From contig JACKDU010000001.1 of assembly GCA_020633335.1 (NCBI GenBank), positions 310,001 to 374,000 of the forward strand: a stretch of 64,000 nt of DNA, given 5' to 3'. Position numbers and translations under genes: made by a program. Below are positions 41,317 to 51,251 of the stretch, in pieces. Source of the DNA: Myxococcales bacterium. Its GTDB lineage: Bacteria > Myxococcota_A > Polyangia > Nannocystales > Nannocystaceae. Below the pieces are notes generated by a model that saw only the letters and a list, made by a program, of their open reading frames with translations, had not been told where the DNA came from and searched no databases. The number at the start of each line of letters is the position of its first letter. The first letter of the stretch is position 1.

Positions 41317-43500
41317 ATGGACACCCGATGGCGTCACGCGCTCCCGATCGCGGCGACGGCGATCGTCGCCTGCTCGGACCCGCCGCCGCCGGGCTGGCAG
41401 GAGCTCCGCCAGCTCGACTACCTCCGCCATAGCTGCGACCAGGAGCTGCGGGTCGAGAGCGTCAACCACCTGATCGCCAACCTCGCCTGCGAGGAGCGCC
41501 TCCGCGGCTACCGGGTCGGCATGCGGACGATCCCGGCGGACGCCTGGGCGCCGATCTTCGCCAAGATGTGGCGCCTCGACGACACCAGCGACTTCGACGC
41601 GCTCCGCCTCGCCCGCCTGGTCAACGCCCACCGCGGCCACCGGGCGCTCTCGCTGGCGCAGTGGCGCGAGGTCGAGGACGCGCTCGCCGACTTCAAGTAC
41701 TGGTACACCGATCCGACGCCGGTCCGCGAGGTCGACGGGGCGCCGGTCACCGACTCGATGTGGTACTGGTCCGAGAACCATGCCCTTGTGTTCAGGTCGG
41801 CGGAGTACCTCGCCGGCCAGTGGATGCCCGAGCGGATCTTCACGGTCAGCGGCCTCAGCGGCGCCGAGCACCGCGAGCGGGCGCGGGCGGCGATCCTCCG
41901 CTGGCTCGACGAGCGGGCGCGCTGGGGCTTCTGCGAGTGGCACTCCGACGTCTACTACGCCTGGTCGATCCAGCCGCTCCTCGCGCTCATCGACCTCGCC
42001 GACGAGGACCCCGAGCTCGTCGAGCGGGCGACGATCGTCCTCGACCTCCTCTGGCTCGACCTCGCCCAGCACCTCCACCGCGGCAACTTCGGCGCGACCC
42101 ACGGGCGCTCCTACGTCAAGGACAAGGTCGCCGCGCCGCTCCAGGACACCTTCGACGCGGCCAAGCTCCTCTTCGACGACACCACCCTCGACTACGCCGG
42201 GGTCGACTCCGGCTCGGCGGTGGCGATCGCGGTGAGCGAGGCCTACGAGCTCCCCTGGGTGATCCGCGAGATCGCCCGCGACGACGCGCCGATGCTCGAG
42301 CGGGAGCGCCTCTGCGTCCCCCTCGACGCCGCGCCGCCGGCCGACCCCGCCGACCCGCTCGGGCCCGCGCCGCTCGGCCTCGACTACGGCGACGAGGGCG
42401 ACGTCCCGCAGTGGTGGTCGATGAACGCCTACATCACTTGGCCGCTCCTGCCGCTGACCTTCGAGCTCGCCGATCGCTACGACCTCTGGAACGGGCCGCT
42501 CTCGCCGCTGGCGGTGATCCCCGAGCTCTACGACCTGAGCCAGCCGATCGACGCGGTGATGGCCGACGTCTACCCCTTCTATTCGGCCTTCTGGGGCGCC
42601 TTCACCGGGCCGCTGCTCTCCGAGGCCCACACCGTCACCTACCGCAGCGCCGAGTACATGCTCTCGAGCGTCCAGGACTACCGCAGCGGGCTCCTGGCCA
42701 ACCAGGTCCACAGCTGGCAGGCGACCCTCGACGAGGCGGCGATCGTCTTCACCCAGCACCCGGCCTACCTGCCGATCGCCGGCGACGGCCCCTGGGACTG
42801 GAAGGTCGCCGACGAGCCCGGCCCCGGCTACTGGACCGGCGAGGGGTCGATGCCGCGGATCGGCCAGCACGAGAACGTGGCGATCATCCTCTACGCCCCG
42901 CAATTCGACCCGAAGCCGCCGGGCCTCGACGCCTTCGACTACCTCGAGGAGACCCACGCCTACTTCCCCCAGGCCCACTTCGACGAGGTGGTCCAGGAGG
43001 GCGGCTGGACCTTCGGGCGCCGCGGCGACGCCTACGTCGCGCTCTACTCCTATCGGCCGACCGAGTGGCGGAGCGGCACCCCGGAGGTCTACGAGAACGG
43101 CGGGCTCCCCTTCGACCTGGTCGCCGGCGGCGGGGCGGAGAACGCCTGGATCGTCGAGGTCGGCGGGGCCTCGGAGTGGCGGGACTTCGCCGCGTTCCGG
43201 GCGGCGATCGCCGGCGCGGCGGTCCGCGTGACCGCGGTCCCGGATCAGGGCGACGACGGCCACGACGACGGCTTCCAGGTGATCTACGACTCGCCGAGCC
43301 GCGGCGAGGTGAGCTTCGGCTGGCACGAGCCGCTGACCGTCGACGGGATCGAAGCGATGCTCCGCTGGGACGAGCGCCACGAGGGCCCCTACGTCCGCTC
43401 GACCTTCGACAGCGGGCGATACACGATCACCCACGAGAGGCACCGGCTCGAGCTCGACATGGCCGCCTCTCGCCGCGAGGCGACGCCGGCGCCGCGCTGA
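41317..43500 (+). CDS. Large hypothetical lipoprotein, 727 aa
   Basis: The ATG at 41317 gives a signal peptide ending in AIVAC (Cys19). Residues 40-400 are mainly helical with many Trp, Tyr, His (RWGFCEWHSDVYYAWSIQPLL; FGATHGRSYVKDKV), like an (alpha/alpha)-toroid; residues 430-700 are beta-rich (WTFGRRGDAYVALYSYRPTEWR). This layout resembles heparinase II/III or polysaccharide-lyase-type enzymes, but no family motif is certain. CATCAT lies 6 nt before the ATG. It is followed by a GH88/GH105-like gene, which often processes the products of lyases, so a functional link is possible. Confidence 0.7.
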   Translation: MDTRWRHALPIAATAIVACSDPPPPGWQELRQLDYLRHSCDQELRVESVNHLIANLACEERLRGYRVGMRTIPADAWAPIFAKMWRLDDTSDFDALRLARLVNAHRGHRALSLAQWREVEDALADFKYWYTDPTPVREVDGAPVTDSMWYWSENHALVFRSAEYLAGQWMPERIFTVSGLSGAEHRERARAAILRWLDERARWGFCEWHSDVYYAWSIQPLLALIDLADEDPELVERATIVLDLLWLDLAQHLHRGNFGATHGRSYVKDKVAAPLQDTFDAAKLLFDDTTLDYAGVDSGSAVAIAVSEAYELPWVIREIARDDAPMLERERLCVPLDAAPPADPADPLGPAPLGLDYGDEGDVPQWWSMNAYITWPLLPLTFELADRYDLWNGPLSPLAVIPELYDLSQPIDAVMADVYPFYSAFWGAFTGPLLSEAHTVTYRSAEYMLSSVQDYRSGLLANQVHSWQATLDEAAIVFTQHPAYLPIAGDGPWDWKVADEPGPGYWTGEGSMPRIGQHENVAIILYAPQFDPKPPGLDAFDYLEETHAYFPQAHFDEVVQEGGWTFGRRGDAYVALYSYRPTEWRSGTPEVYENGGLPFDLVAGGGAENAWIVEVGGASEWRDFAAFRAAIAGAAVRVTAVPDQGDDGHDDGFQVIYDSPSRGEVSFGWHEPLTVDGIEAMLRWDERHEGPYVRSTFDSGRYTITHERHRLELDMAASRREATPAPR

Positions 43501-43589
43501 GGTGGCGGCCTCCGGGGCTCGACCTCGGGGCGCGGAGGCGACACAATCGCCGGGCGGAGAGGGGGACGCGCCCCGGGGGGATCGTGAAG

Positions 43590-45020
43590 ATGGTTCTTGA
43601 GACAGGTCGATCGTGGCGGCTTCGCTGGGGGCGGAGCCGCGGCGTGGTCGGGGTCGGGGTCGTGATCGCGGTCGCGCTCGGGTCGGCGGCGGGCTGTCGC
43701 GGGGCGGCCGAGCGGGAGGCGGAGGTCGCCGCGGAGGCTGAAGGCGCGTCGGCGGCTGCGGCTCCGGAGGCCGCGTCCGCGCCCGCCCTCGATCCGCCCT
43801 GGGGCGCCACGCCGCGGGCGCGGGCGCTGATGAGCCCGCCCGCCGGGAGGCGAGGGCTGTGGCCGCGGCCGCGCTCGCCGTCGACGGCCGCGCGGCGCCC
43901 TTCGACTACTGCGAGGGCCGCCCGCCCGACGCCGCCTGCTACGCGGCCCGCCTCGCGACCCGGGCTCGGCCCGCGTGGCCCTCGCGCGGGCGCTCGCCGA
44001 TCGGGCGATCGAGCGCCACCCGCCGGCGACGCTCGCCTGGGACTGGGAGGAGACCGTGCTGATGCTCGGGGTCGCCGAGCTCCACCGGGTCAGCGGCGAG
44101 CCGCGCTACCGCGACTACGTCCGCGCCTACGTCGACGCGGCGATCGCCGCCGGCGGGCCGGCGATCACCACGAGTGACTCGTGCGCGCCCGCCCTCCTCG
44201 CCGCGCTCCTGGTGATCGACGGCGACGATCCCGCGGCGCCTACCGGGCGATCGTCGACGACGCGCTCGACTACCTCGATCACCGCGCCCTCCGGACGCCG
44301 GCCGGCGGCCTGAACCACCTCGGCGTCCACGGCCACTTCGGCGCGTCGCTCTGGGTCGACTCCCTCTTCATGATCGGCGGCCTCCTCACCCGCTGGGGCG
44401 AGGCGGCCGCGCCGGCGCGCCTCGATCTCTACCGCGATCAATTTGTGATCTTCGCCGGCGCGCTCCAGGGTGAGGACGGCCTCTTCGCCCACGCGAGCGG
44501 CTGGCCCGGCGAACAGGACCCGACCCTCCGCTGGGCCCGCGGCGACGCCTGGGCGCTCGCGGCTGGCCACGACTACCTCCGCGCCCGGAGGATCCGCGGC
44601 GAGGAGGATCCCGCGGTCGCGGCGATCGTCGCCGCCGAGGACGCTGCCGTCCTCGCCGCCCAGGACCGCCCCAGCGGCCTCTGGTGGACCCTCGTCGATC
44701 GCCCGGGCGAGGGCTACCTCGAGACCTCGGCGAGCGCCCTCTTCGCCTACGCGCTCGCCCGCGGCTGGCGCTATGGACAGGTCGATCACGCCGCGCTGCC
44801 GGCGATCGAGCGGGCGATCGTCGGCCTCGGCGGGCGGATCGTCGACGACGCCGCGGGGCGGCCGGTGGTCCGCGGGATCTCGGGGCCGACCCTGCCGGGG
44901 ACCCGCGCGAGCTACCTCGCGGTCCCGCTGGTCGACGATCGCCCCTACGGCGTCGGCGCGGTGATCCTCGCGCTGGTCGAGAGCTCCGGGCTGCCGGCGG
45001 GGCCGCCAGCCGGCGAGTGA
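43590..45020 (+). pseudogene. GH88/GH105-like unsaturated glycuronyl hydrolase lipoprotein, three frameshifts
   Basis: A lipoprotein signal starts at the ATG 43590 (or GTG 43584) and ends in ALGSAAGC. The reading frame then shifts near 43829, 43963 and 44236; each needs one extra base, in or beside short G runs, to restore ARREARAVAAAALAVDG, LARALADRAIERH and AYRAIVDDALDYLDH. The rebuilt protein (about 476 aa) has GGLNHLGVHGHFGASLWVDS and LRWARGDAWALAAG, typical of GH88/GH105 enzymes that remove unsaturated uronic acids. All three shifts have the same sign and sum to three bases. It may be intact in the real genome. Confidence 0.7.
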
Positions 45021-45145
45021 ACGACGTGAACGCGGGGCCGCGTCCGCGGATTCCCGGGGCGCGCGTGCTCTTGGTCACCCTTGGTCACCTCGCGGAGATC
45101 GATCGGCGACGGGAACCCCGGCGGGCCGCGCTTGTCCCTCCGCCC

Positions 45146-47242
45146 ATGCACCGCCGCCGCCGCTCCCTCTCCGCGCTCGCGCCCCTCGTCGCGCTCACGG
45201 CCGCGCTCGCGCTCGCCCCCACCACCGCGCCCGCGGCCGATGACTTCCAGCCGACCCGCTCGGCCGAGCTGGTCGAGCGCTCGCACACCGTCGACCTGGT
45301 GATGGACGCCGATCGGGCGACCCTGACGATCCGGCGCACGGTCCACAACGGCGGCCAGCGCCACGATCAGGCGACCTTCTGGATCGAGGTGCCGGAGAGC
45401 GCGGTGGCCACCGGCCTGCGGACGCTGGCGACCGTCAAGGGGCGCCCGGTCTGGTACGAGGGCGAGCTCATGGAGGCCGAGGCCGCGGCCGCGAAGTACA
45501 AGGAGCTCACCGGGATCGGCGGCTACTACCCCAAGGACCCGGCGCTCCTCTCCTGGCGCCACCAGGGGATGCTGGCGCTCCAGGTCTTCCCCTGCCCGCC
45601 GGGCGAGGACAAGAGCGTCGAGTACACGCTCACGCTGCCGGTCGAGTACGTCCACGGCCGCTCGGTGCTGAAGCTCCCGCGCCTTGGCACCGAGGCGATC
45701 GCCGCCGACGTCCGCGTGCGGCCGGCCTCGCGCCGCGATCAGATCTTCCTCGGCGACGCGCCGGTGCCCCCGGGGACCCGCGTGCGCTGGCCGAAGGCGG
45801 CAGGCGAGGACGAGGTCGTGGTGGTCGACGAGGGCGTCGATGACGGCGAGAGCGTCGACTTCGACGAGCGCCTCCTCGTCGGCGAGGACGAGGTCCTCGT
45901 GAGCCTCGCTCGCCGCGATCCCGCGCGCTTGATCGGTCGGGTCGCCAGCGTGGCGATCCGCGGCGATCGCCACCTCCGCGAGTTTGAGGTCGAGGCCGCG
46001 CCGAAGCTCTCGCAGGCGCCCCGCGGCGCCCACGTCGTCGTCCTCGTCGATACCTCGCGCTCGCTCAGCGACGAGGAGGTCGCCGCCGAGATCGCGGCCG
46101 CTCGCTCGGCGATCGCCGGCTTCCCCGACGCCAGGGTCGAGGTGGTCCCCTTCGATCGCGCGGCCGCGCCGCTCTTCGGCCGCTTCCTCGGGCGCGACGC
46201 GGCCCTCGCGGCGCTCGGCGGCCTCCAGCCGGCGCGTCACAACGGCAGCGACGTCGATCTCGCGCTGGCGACCGCCGGTGAGCTCCTCCAGAGGGCCCCC
46301 CGCGGCGCGCCGCGGCGGGTGCTCCTCCTCACCGACGCGCTCACCCGCGAGTCGCTGACGCCGGCGCGCCTCCGCGGCGCGCTGGCGACCACCGGCGCGC
46401 TCGTCCACGTCGGGATCCCCTCGCTCTCGGGCGGCAGCGAGCTGGTCCGCGACGACGCCCACGCCTGGAGCCCGGCGGTCAAGGGCACCGGCGGCCTGGT
46501 CTGGGGGGCGGCGATCGACGGTGAGGAGAGCGAGGGGCGGCGCCGGGCGGTCTTCGAGGAGTGGGTGCGACCGCTGCGGATCGATCACCTCAAGGTGGTG
46601 ATCCCCGGGCTCGGCGAGGGCGACTTCGAGGTGCCCGAGTCGCTCGATGAGGGCGAGGGTCTCCGCGACCTCCGCCTCCACGCGGCCGCGCTCCCCTGGG
46701 TGCGGGTCGAGGGCGAGCTCTGGACCAAGCCGCTCCGCGAGGTCTTCACCCGCGATCAGGCCCACGGTCGCCTCTGGTCGGCGCTGGTCTTCGGCTCCGA
46801 GCTCCTCGGCGAGCTCACCGAGGAGGAGATGATGCCGCTCGCGCTCTTCGGCGGCGCGGTCTCGCCGGTCACCTCGTACCTGGCGATCGAGCCCGGCGTC
46901 CGGCCCTCGACCGAGGGGCTCTTCGAGGGCGAGGGGCTCGGCCTCGGCTCGCTCGGCCTCATCGGTCGGGGGGCCGGCGCGGGCGGCCACGGTTATGGCG
47001 CCCGCCGCTTCGATCACCAGGCCTGGCTCCGCGGCGAGCTCGCCCGCCTGCGGGGCGCCTGCGGGGCGCCGGCGCTGCGGCTCACCCTCGAGACCACCCG
47101 CGACGAGGTCGTCGCCGTCGCCGCCCAGCTCAGCGGCGCGAGCGATCCGGTGAGCGCCCGCTGCGTCGAGGAGGGGGTCTGGGCCTGGGACCTCCCGGCG
47201 AGCTTCGCCGACGTCTGGAAGCGCTACGTCGTCAGCGCCTGA
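45146..47242 (+). CDS. Exported VIT/von Willebrand A-domain protein, 698 aa
   Basis: Signal peptide of about 30 residues ending in TTAPAAD. Residues 40-190 form a VIT domain (TLTIRRTVHNGGQRHDQATFW; EGELMEAEAAAAKYKELTG). The VWA domain follows (VVVLVDTSRSLSDEE, MIDAS DxSxS; LLLTDALTRESLTP). The rest is mixed with a Gly-rich strip (LIGRGAGAGGHGYGARRFD) that recalls the Gly-rich segments of other VIT/VWA exported proteins. It may act in envelope assembly or adhesion (inference). The longer open frame from 44684 lies on the GH88/105 gene in another frame. Confidence 0.85.
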   Translation: MHRRRRSLSALAPLVALTAALALAPTTAPAADDFQPTRSAELVERSHTVDLVMDADRATLTIRRTVHNGGQRHDQATFWIEVPESAVATGLRTLATVKGRPVWYEGELMEAEAAAAKYKELTGIGGYYPKDPALLSWRHQGMLALQVFPCPPGEDKSVEYTLTLPVEYVHGRSVLKLPRLGTEAIAADVRVRPASRRDQIFLGDAPVPPGTRVRWPKAAGEDEVVVVDEGVDDGESVDFDERLLVGEDEVLVSLARRDPARLIGRVASVAIRGDRHLREFEVEAAPKLSQAPRGAHVVVLVDTSRSLSDEEVAAEIAAARSAIAGFPDARVEVVPFDRAAAPLFGRFLGRDAALAALGGLQPARHNGSDVDLALATAGELLQRAPRGAPRRVLLLTDALTRESLTPARLRGALATTGALVHVGIPSLSGGSELVRDDAHAWSPAVKGTGGLVWGAAIDGEESEGRRRAVFEEWVRPLRIDHLKVVIPGLGEGDFEVPESLDEGEGLRDLRLHAAALPWVRVEGELWTKPLREVFTRDQAHGRLWSALVFGSELLGELTEEEMMPLALFGGAVSPVTSYLAIEPGVRPSTEGLFEGEGLGLGSLGLIGRGAGAGGHGYGARRFDHQAWLRGELARLRGACGAPALRLTLETTRDEVVAVAAQLSGASDPVSARCVEEGVWAWDLPASFADVWKRYVVSA

Positions 47243-47260
47243 GGTCGCGCGGATGCATGG

Positions 47261-47293
47261 ATGACCCTTCGGTCATGTTGACCAAAGGGTCAT
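47261..47293. terminator. Double hairpin with alternative long stem between convergent genes
   Basis: Hairpin 1: ATGACC (47261-47266) / GGTCAT (47271-47276). Hairpin 2: TGACC (47279-47283) / GGTCA (47288-47292). Alternatively ATGACCCTT (47261-47269) pairs over 9 bp with 47285-47293. It sits between stops at 47242 and 47316. Confidence 0.55.
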
Positions 47294-47315
47294 GTATTCC
47301 ACCCGACTCGGAGCG

Positions 47316-49079
47316 CTAGCCCTGGACCTCGAAGGCCCCGGCGTCGCAGGCCCCGACCCGCGGGAGGCCGCGTTGGTCGGTCGAGGGGCAGCCCTGGCCG
47401 ACGTCGACCGCCGGGCTCCCGGGCGGGATCGCCATCGTCTCGGTCGGCCCGCCGTTGTCGGCGAGGGGCTCGACCTCCGGGTCGGCGAAGAGCACCCCGG
47501 CGGCGCAGGGGGTGTCGGCGTTGCCGTTGTTCTTGACGTCGGGCCACTGGACGTTGCCGCCGCCGTCGCCGAAGGTCTCGTGGCAGGCGACCGCCGAGAA
47601 CATGTTGTTGGTCGTGTTGTGGGCCATGATCACGTTGGTCAGGGTGACCTCGCCGCTCTGGCCCTTGAAGATCGCCGGGCCGTAGTCGGCGTCGTTGCCC
47701 GCGAAGGTGACGTTGGTGACGTCGACGGCGCCGTTGCCCGCCCAGAGCGCGCCGGCGTTGCCCGGCGTGGTGTTGCCGACGAAGGTCGTGTTGGTGATCG
47801 TCGCGTCGGAGCCGCCGCCGAGGAAGAGGCCGCCCGCGTGGGCGCCGGTCGCGTTGTTGGCGAAGGTCGAGGCGACCAGGGTGAGCGGCACGCCCTCGTG
47901 GTAGACGGTCCCGGTGCCGCCGCCCGGGCTATCGTTCATGTCGTTGTCCGCGAAGGTGCAGCGGTCGAAGCGGGCGCCGGTGCCCTCGAGGTTGTAGGAG
48001 AAGAACGCGGAGCCGTGGACCTTGGCGTGGTTTTGCACGAAGACCCCGCCGCAGATCACGAAGTCGATCGGGTCGTCGAGCCACATGCGGTCGATGTAGA
48101 GCCCGCCGCCGTTGCCGTACTGCCCGCTCTCCGCCCAGGTGGTCGCCGCGTTGCCGGTGAAGGTGCAGTCGACCACCTGGAGGTTGGTGCTCCGCGAGAG
48201 GACGGCGCCGCCGGTCGAGCCCGAGTTCTCGGCGAAGTAGGTCCCCGAGAGGATCGCCTCGGTGAGGCCGCCGGCGTAGATCGCCCCGCCGCCGACGTCG
48301 TGATCCTCGCTCTCCGAGACGTTGTCGAGGAAGGCGGAGTCGATCACCTTGAGGGTGCCGAACCAGGGCATCAGGAGGCCGGCGCCGCTCTCGTTCTCCG
48401 AGCCGGCGGCGACCCGGCCGTCGCGGATCGTGATCCGCTGGACGACGACGTCGGCGTAGTTGGCCGCCTCGAGCACCCGCACCTTGTTGCCGCCGCTCAG
48501 GGTGATCACGCCGCCGCCGTCGACGATCACCGCGCCCGCCAGGGGGAGCGAGGCGGTGAGGGTGATCGTGTGCTCGCCGCCGCAATCAAAGGTGATCGTC
48601 CCGCCGCCGTCGGCCTGGTTGACGGTCGCCGCCGCGGCCTGGAGGGCGGCCTCGGTGCACGAGGCCGGCGTGCCGTCGCCGACGACGACGACCTCGCCCG
48701 CGGGATCGACCGGCGCGAGGCGGCCGGGGCAGCCGCTCGCCGGCGTCCCGCCGTCGCCGGGTCCGGTGTCGCCGCCGGTCTCGGTGTCGCCGCTGCTGGT
48801 GCTGGGGGTGGTGGTGCTGGCCGACGTGGTGCCGGCGCTGGTGGTGCCGACGCTGGTCGCGTCGCCGCCGCTCATCGTCCCGTCGCTCGACTCGGAGCCG
48901 CCGCCGGTCGTCGTCCCCGCGCTGGCGCTGGCGCTGGCGCTGGCGTTGGTGGCCTGGCCGCTGCTGCTCGCGCTCTCGCTCCCGTCATCCCCATCGGGGC
49001 CGCCAGCGCAGCCCGCGATCCCCAGCGCCGCGATCGCAAAAATCGATCCCAGCGCGCCAACCCGCGTTGAACCCACCAT
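47316..49079 (-). CDS. Right-handed beta-helix lipoprotein (polymorphic outer-membrane-like repeats), 587 aa
   Basis: The signal peptide ends in GIAGC (Cys24); then about 90 residues of Ser/Thr/Gly linker. From residue 150 the chain is a parallel beta-helix with repeated NNTF/GN turns (CTFTGNAATT, TFANNATGAHAGGLFLGGG, NTTFVGNTTPGNAGALWAGN), as in choice-of-anchor Q/POMP-type proteins. The C-terminus ends in GSPAVDVGQGCPSTDQRG, the usual cap of these proteins. A surface adhesin or glycan-binding role is likely. TACGAT at 49086-49091 lies 6 nt before the ATG. An open frame extending to 50414 is antisense to the next gene and is not used. Confidence 0.87.
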   Translation of the reverse strand: MVGSTRVGALGSIFAIAALGIAGCAGGPDGDDGSESASSSGQATNASASASASAGTTTGGGSESSDGTMSGGDATSVGTTSAGTTSASTTTPSTSSGDTETGGDTGPGDGGTPASGCPGRLAPVDPAGEVVVVGDGTPASCTEAALQAAAATVNQADGGGTITFDCGGEHTITLTASLPLAGAVIVDGGGVITLSGGNKVRVLEAANYADVVVQRITIRDGRVAAGSENESGAGLLMPWFGTLKVIDSAFLDNVSESEDHDVGGGAIYAGGLTEAILSGTYFAENSGSTGGAVLSRSTNLQVVDCTFTGNAATTWAESGQYGNGGGLYIDRMWLDDPIDFVICGGVFVQNHAKVHGSAFFSYNLEGTGARFDRCTFADNDMNDSPGGGTGTVYHEGVPLTLVASTFANNATGAHAGGLFLGGGSDATITNTTFVGNTTPGNAGALWAGNGAVDVTNVTFAGNDADYGPAIFKGQSGEVTLTNVIMAHNTTNNMFSAVACHETFGDGGGNVQWPDVKNNGNADTPCAAGVLFADPEVEPLADNGGPTETMAIPPGSPAVDVGQGCPSTDQRGLPRVGACDAGAFEVQG

Positions 49080-49289
49080 CGCGCCATCGTAGCAGGCGGG
49101 GCCGCGCGCAGACGCGCGGGCGAGCGTTCGGGCGCGCGTCTCCGAGACCCCGAAAGTCCTGCAGGCTTCGGCGCACTCGGTTCGCTTCCCTCGCTCTCGG
49201 CCATCGACGAAGGTCTGGCGGCCGCGCGCCCCCTCGCGCCCCCTCGCACCCTCACATCGGCGCCGCGGCGACGCAGGAGTTCGAAGACG

Positions 49290-51199
49290 ATGCCGACGAT
49301 CAAGCACCCCCTCTCGAAGTGGCTCGCCGACCTCGGAGAGCGCCTCCCCCAGGCCCTGCCGATCTACCGGTCGAAGCCGGTCGAGCGCGGCCCGGAGCAG
49401 ATTAAGGCGCTGGCCGAGCGCCTCAAGGTCCGCGGTGAGCTCCAGCAGCCGGACAAGGAGCGCACGCTGGTGGTCGACGGCCGCCGGGTGCTGATCCACT
49501 ACAACCAGAGCGGCGGCTTCCGCTTCGCCGACCTCAGCGCCAAGGAGGCGCCGCACGAGCGCAAGGTCGCGCTCCCCTCGGTCGACGAGGCGCGCGAGCG
49601 GGCCGAAAAATTCCTCAAGGAGCAGGGCTGGCTGCCAGAGGGGGCGAAGATCGATCACGCGGCGGTGATCAGCGCCGAGCTGGCGAGCGGCCCCCGCCAC
49701 GCCGAGCGTCGGGAGATCCCGCAGGTGATCGGCGTCGACTTCCGCCTCCACCTCGGCGCCCATACGACCTACGGGCCGGGCGCGAAGATCAAGGTCGAAA
49801 TCGGCGATCGCGGCGCGGTCGTCGGGGTCTTCCACGCGATCCGCGACTTCGAGAAGATCGGCGAGGCGAAGGTCCGGCCGGCCAAGGACCTCGCGCGGAT
49901 CCTCGGCCTCCGCCTCGGCCGCTCCCTCGACGCGATCGAGCTCGAGGGCGCGCTGATGGCCTACTACTGCGAGTCGCCAGCGCTCGATCGCCGGATCGCC
50001 CAGCCGGTCCATGTCCTCACCCTCGGGACGATCACCAAGGGCCGCGGCGGCGCGCGGATGGTCTCGTACATGACCCACCCGCTGCCGGTCACCGACGCCG
50101 CGCCGCTGGTGGCGATCCCGACCCGCGGCGAGGGGCCGATCACGATCGACGAGGGCAAGGCGCTCCACCTCGGGGCCGAGGTCTCGGGCGGCCGGGGGGC
50201 GATCCGCTACCGCTGGAGCTCGAACTTCGCGGGGCCGCTCGGCGAGGGGCCGGAGCTCAAGACGGACGCGCTCAAGGCGGTGATCCGCGAGGGCAAGCCG
50301 GTCGCCCACACCGTCAAGGTCACGATCACCGACGCCGAGGGCAATGAGGACAGCGATCAGGTGATGGTCGCGGTCAAGGGCGAGGGGCTCCGGCTCCAGC
50401 CGATCGATCCCCACCGGATCGTCGTCGGCGAGCGGATCATCGCCACCCCGGGGATCGCCCGGCCGACGGTGGTGCCGGACGACGACCCCTACGTCGGCGT
50501 CGAGTGGTGCAACCTCTACAACGGCGCGCCGGGGCTCGGCGACATCTCCGGCACCGACAACAGCGCGGAGGGCTTCGCCCGGGTGATCCGCGGGCTCTCG
50601 GGCTGGTCGCAGCGCTTCGACTGGGGAACAACGCGGCCTGGGAGCAGGACTTCAAGCGGGTCGGCGCGCCCGGGGGCGGCACCGACACCTACTGGGCCGA
50701 CCACGTCCACTTCGCCTTCTTCGCGGGCCACGGCTCGCCCGGTCGCTTCTACTTCGGCTCGACCGTCGACGACCACGAGATGCGGGCCGAGGACGCGACC
50801 TGGGGCGACGGGATCCTCAACTGGATCGTCCTCCACGCCTGCCAGACGATGCGGAACAACTTCGGCTGGACGGTGTGGTGCGACGCCTTCAAGGGCCTCC
50901 ACCAGATCTTCGGCTTCCACACCAACACCGAGGGATCGAGCCCGCCCCTCGGCGAGCGCTTCGCCCTCTGGTCGTCCTTCGTGATGCCGATCATCGGCGG
51001 CGGCACCAGCCTCTTCACCCTCCGCGAGGCCTGGGCGATCGCCGCCCAGGAGTGCTTCGACGCGAGCGTCGAGTACGCGTCGATCTACGCCGGTCAGAGC
51101 GGGACCGACACCCACAACGATCACCTGCCGGGCTTCGGGCACGTGAGCGCTGACCCGAGCTCGCCGAACTTCTGGGTCTACCAGAAGTCGAGCTGCTAG
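49290..51199 (+). pseudogene. DUF6345-like protein with caspase-like His/Cys pattern, one frameshift
   Basis: The frame from ATG 49290 (no signal peptide; purine-rich AGGAG about 12 nt upstream) runs to RFDWG and is then lost; a single missing G in the GGGG run at 50623-50626 restores RFDWGNNAAWEQDF and the downstream frame to 51199 (636 aa). The N-terminal 300 residues have two PepSY-like halves and an Ig-like domain (SGGRGAIRYRWSSNFAG). The C-terminal 200 residues match DUF6345: VGVEWCNLYNGAPGL, FAFFAGHGSPGRF (His about 480) and VLHACQTMRNN (Cys about 518). The order hydrophobic-His-Gly then hydrophobic-Ala-Cys recalls clan CD peptidases (inference). Confidence 0.75.
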
Positions 51200-51214
51200 C
51201 TAGGTGGCCGTGGC

Positions 51215-51250
51215 GGTGTGGGAGGGCTCCAAGCGGAGCGCTCCCACACC
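51215..51250. terminator. Long hairpin between convergent genes
   Basis: GGTGTGGGAG (51215-51224) pairs perfectly with 51241-51250; after a G-G mismatch GCTCC/GGAGC add 5 bp, loop AAGC. It fills the space between stops at 51199 and 51252. It is the strongest hairpin in the window. Confidence 0.75.
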
Positions 51251-51251
51251 C

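Noticed and set aside
43826..44240. Programmed frameshifting in the GH88/105-like gene
   Set aside because: Three shifts of the same sign without slippery heptamers or downstream structures fit indel errors better.
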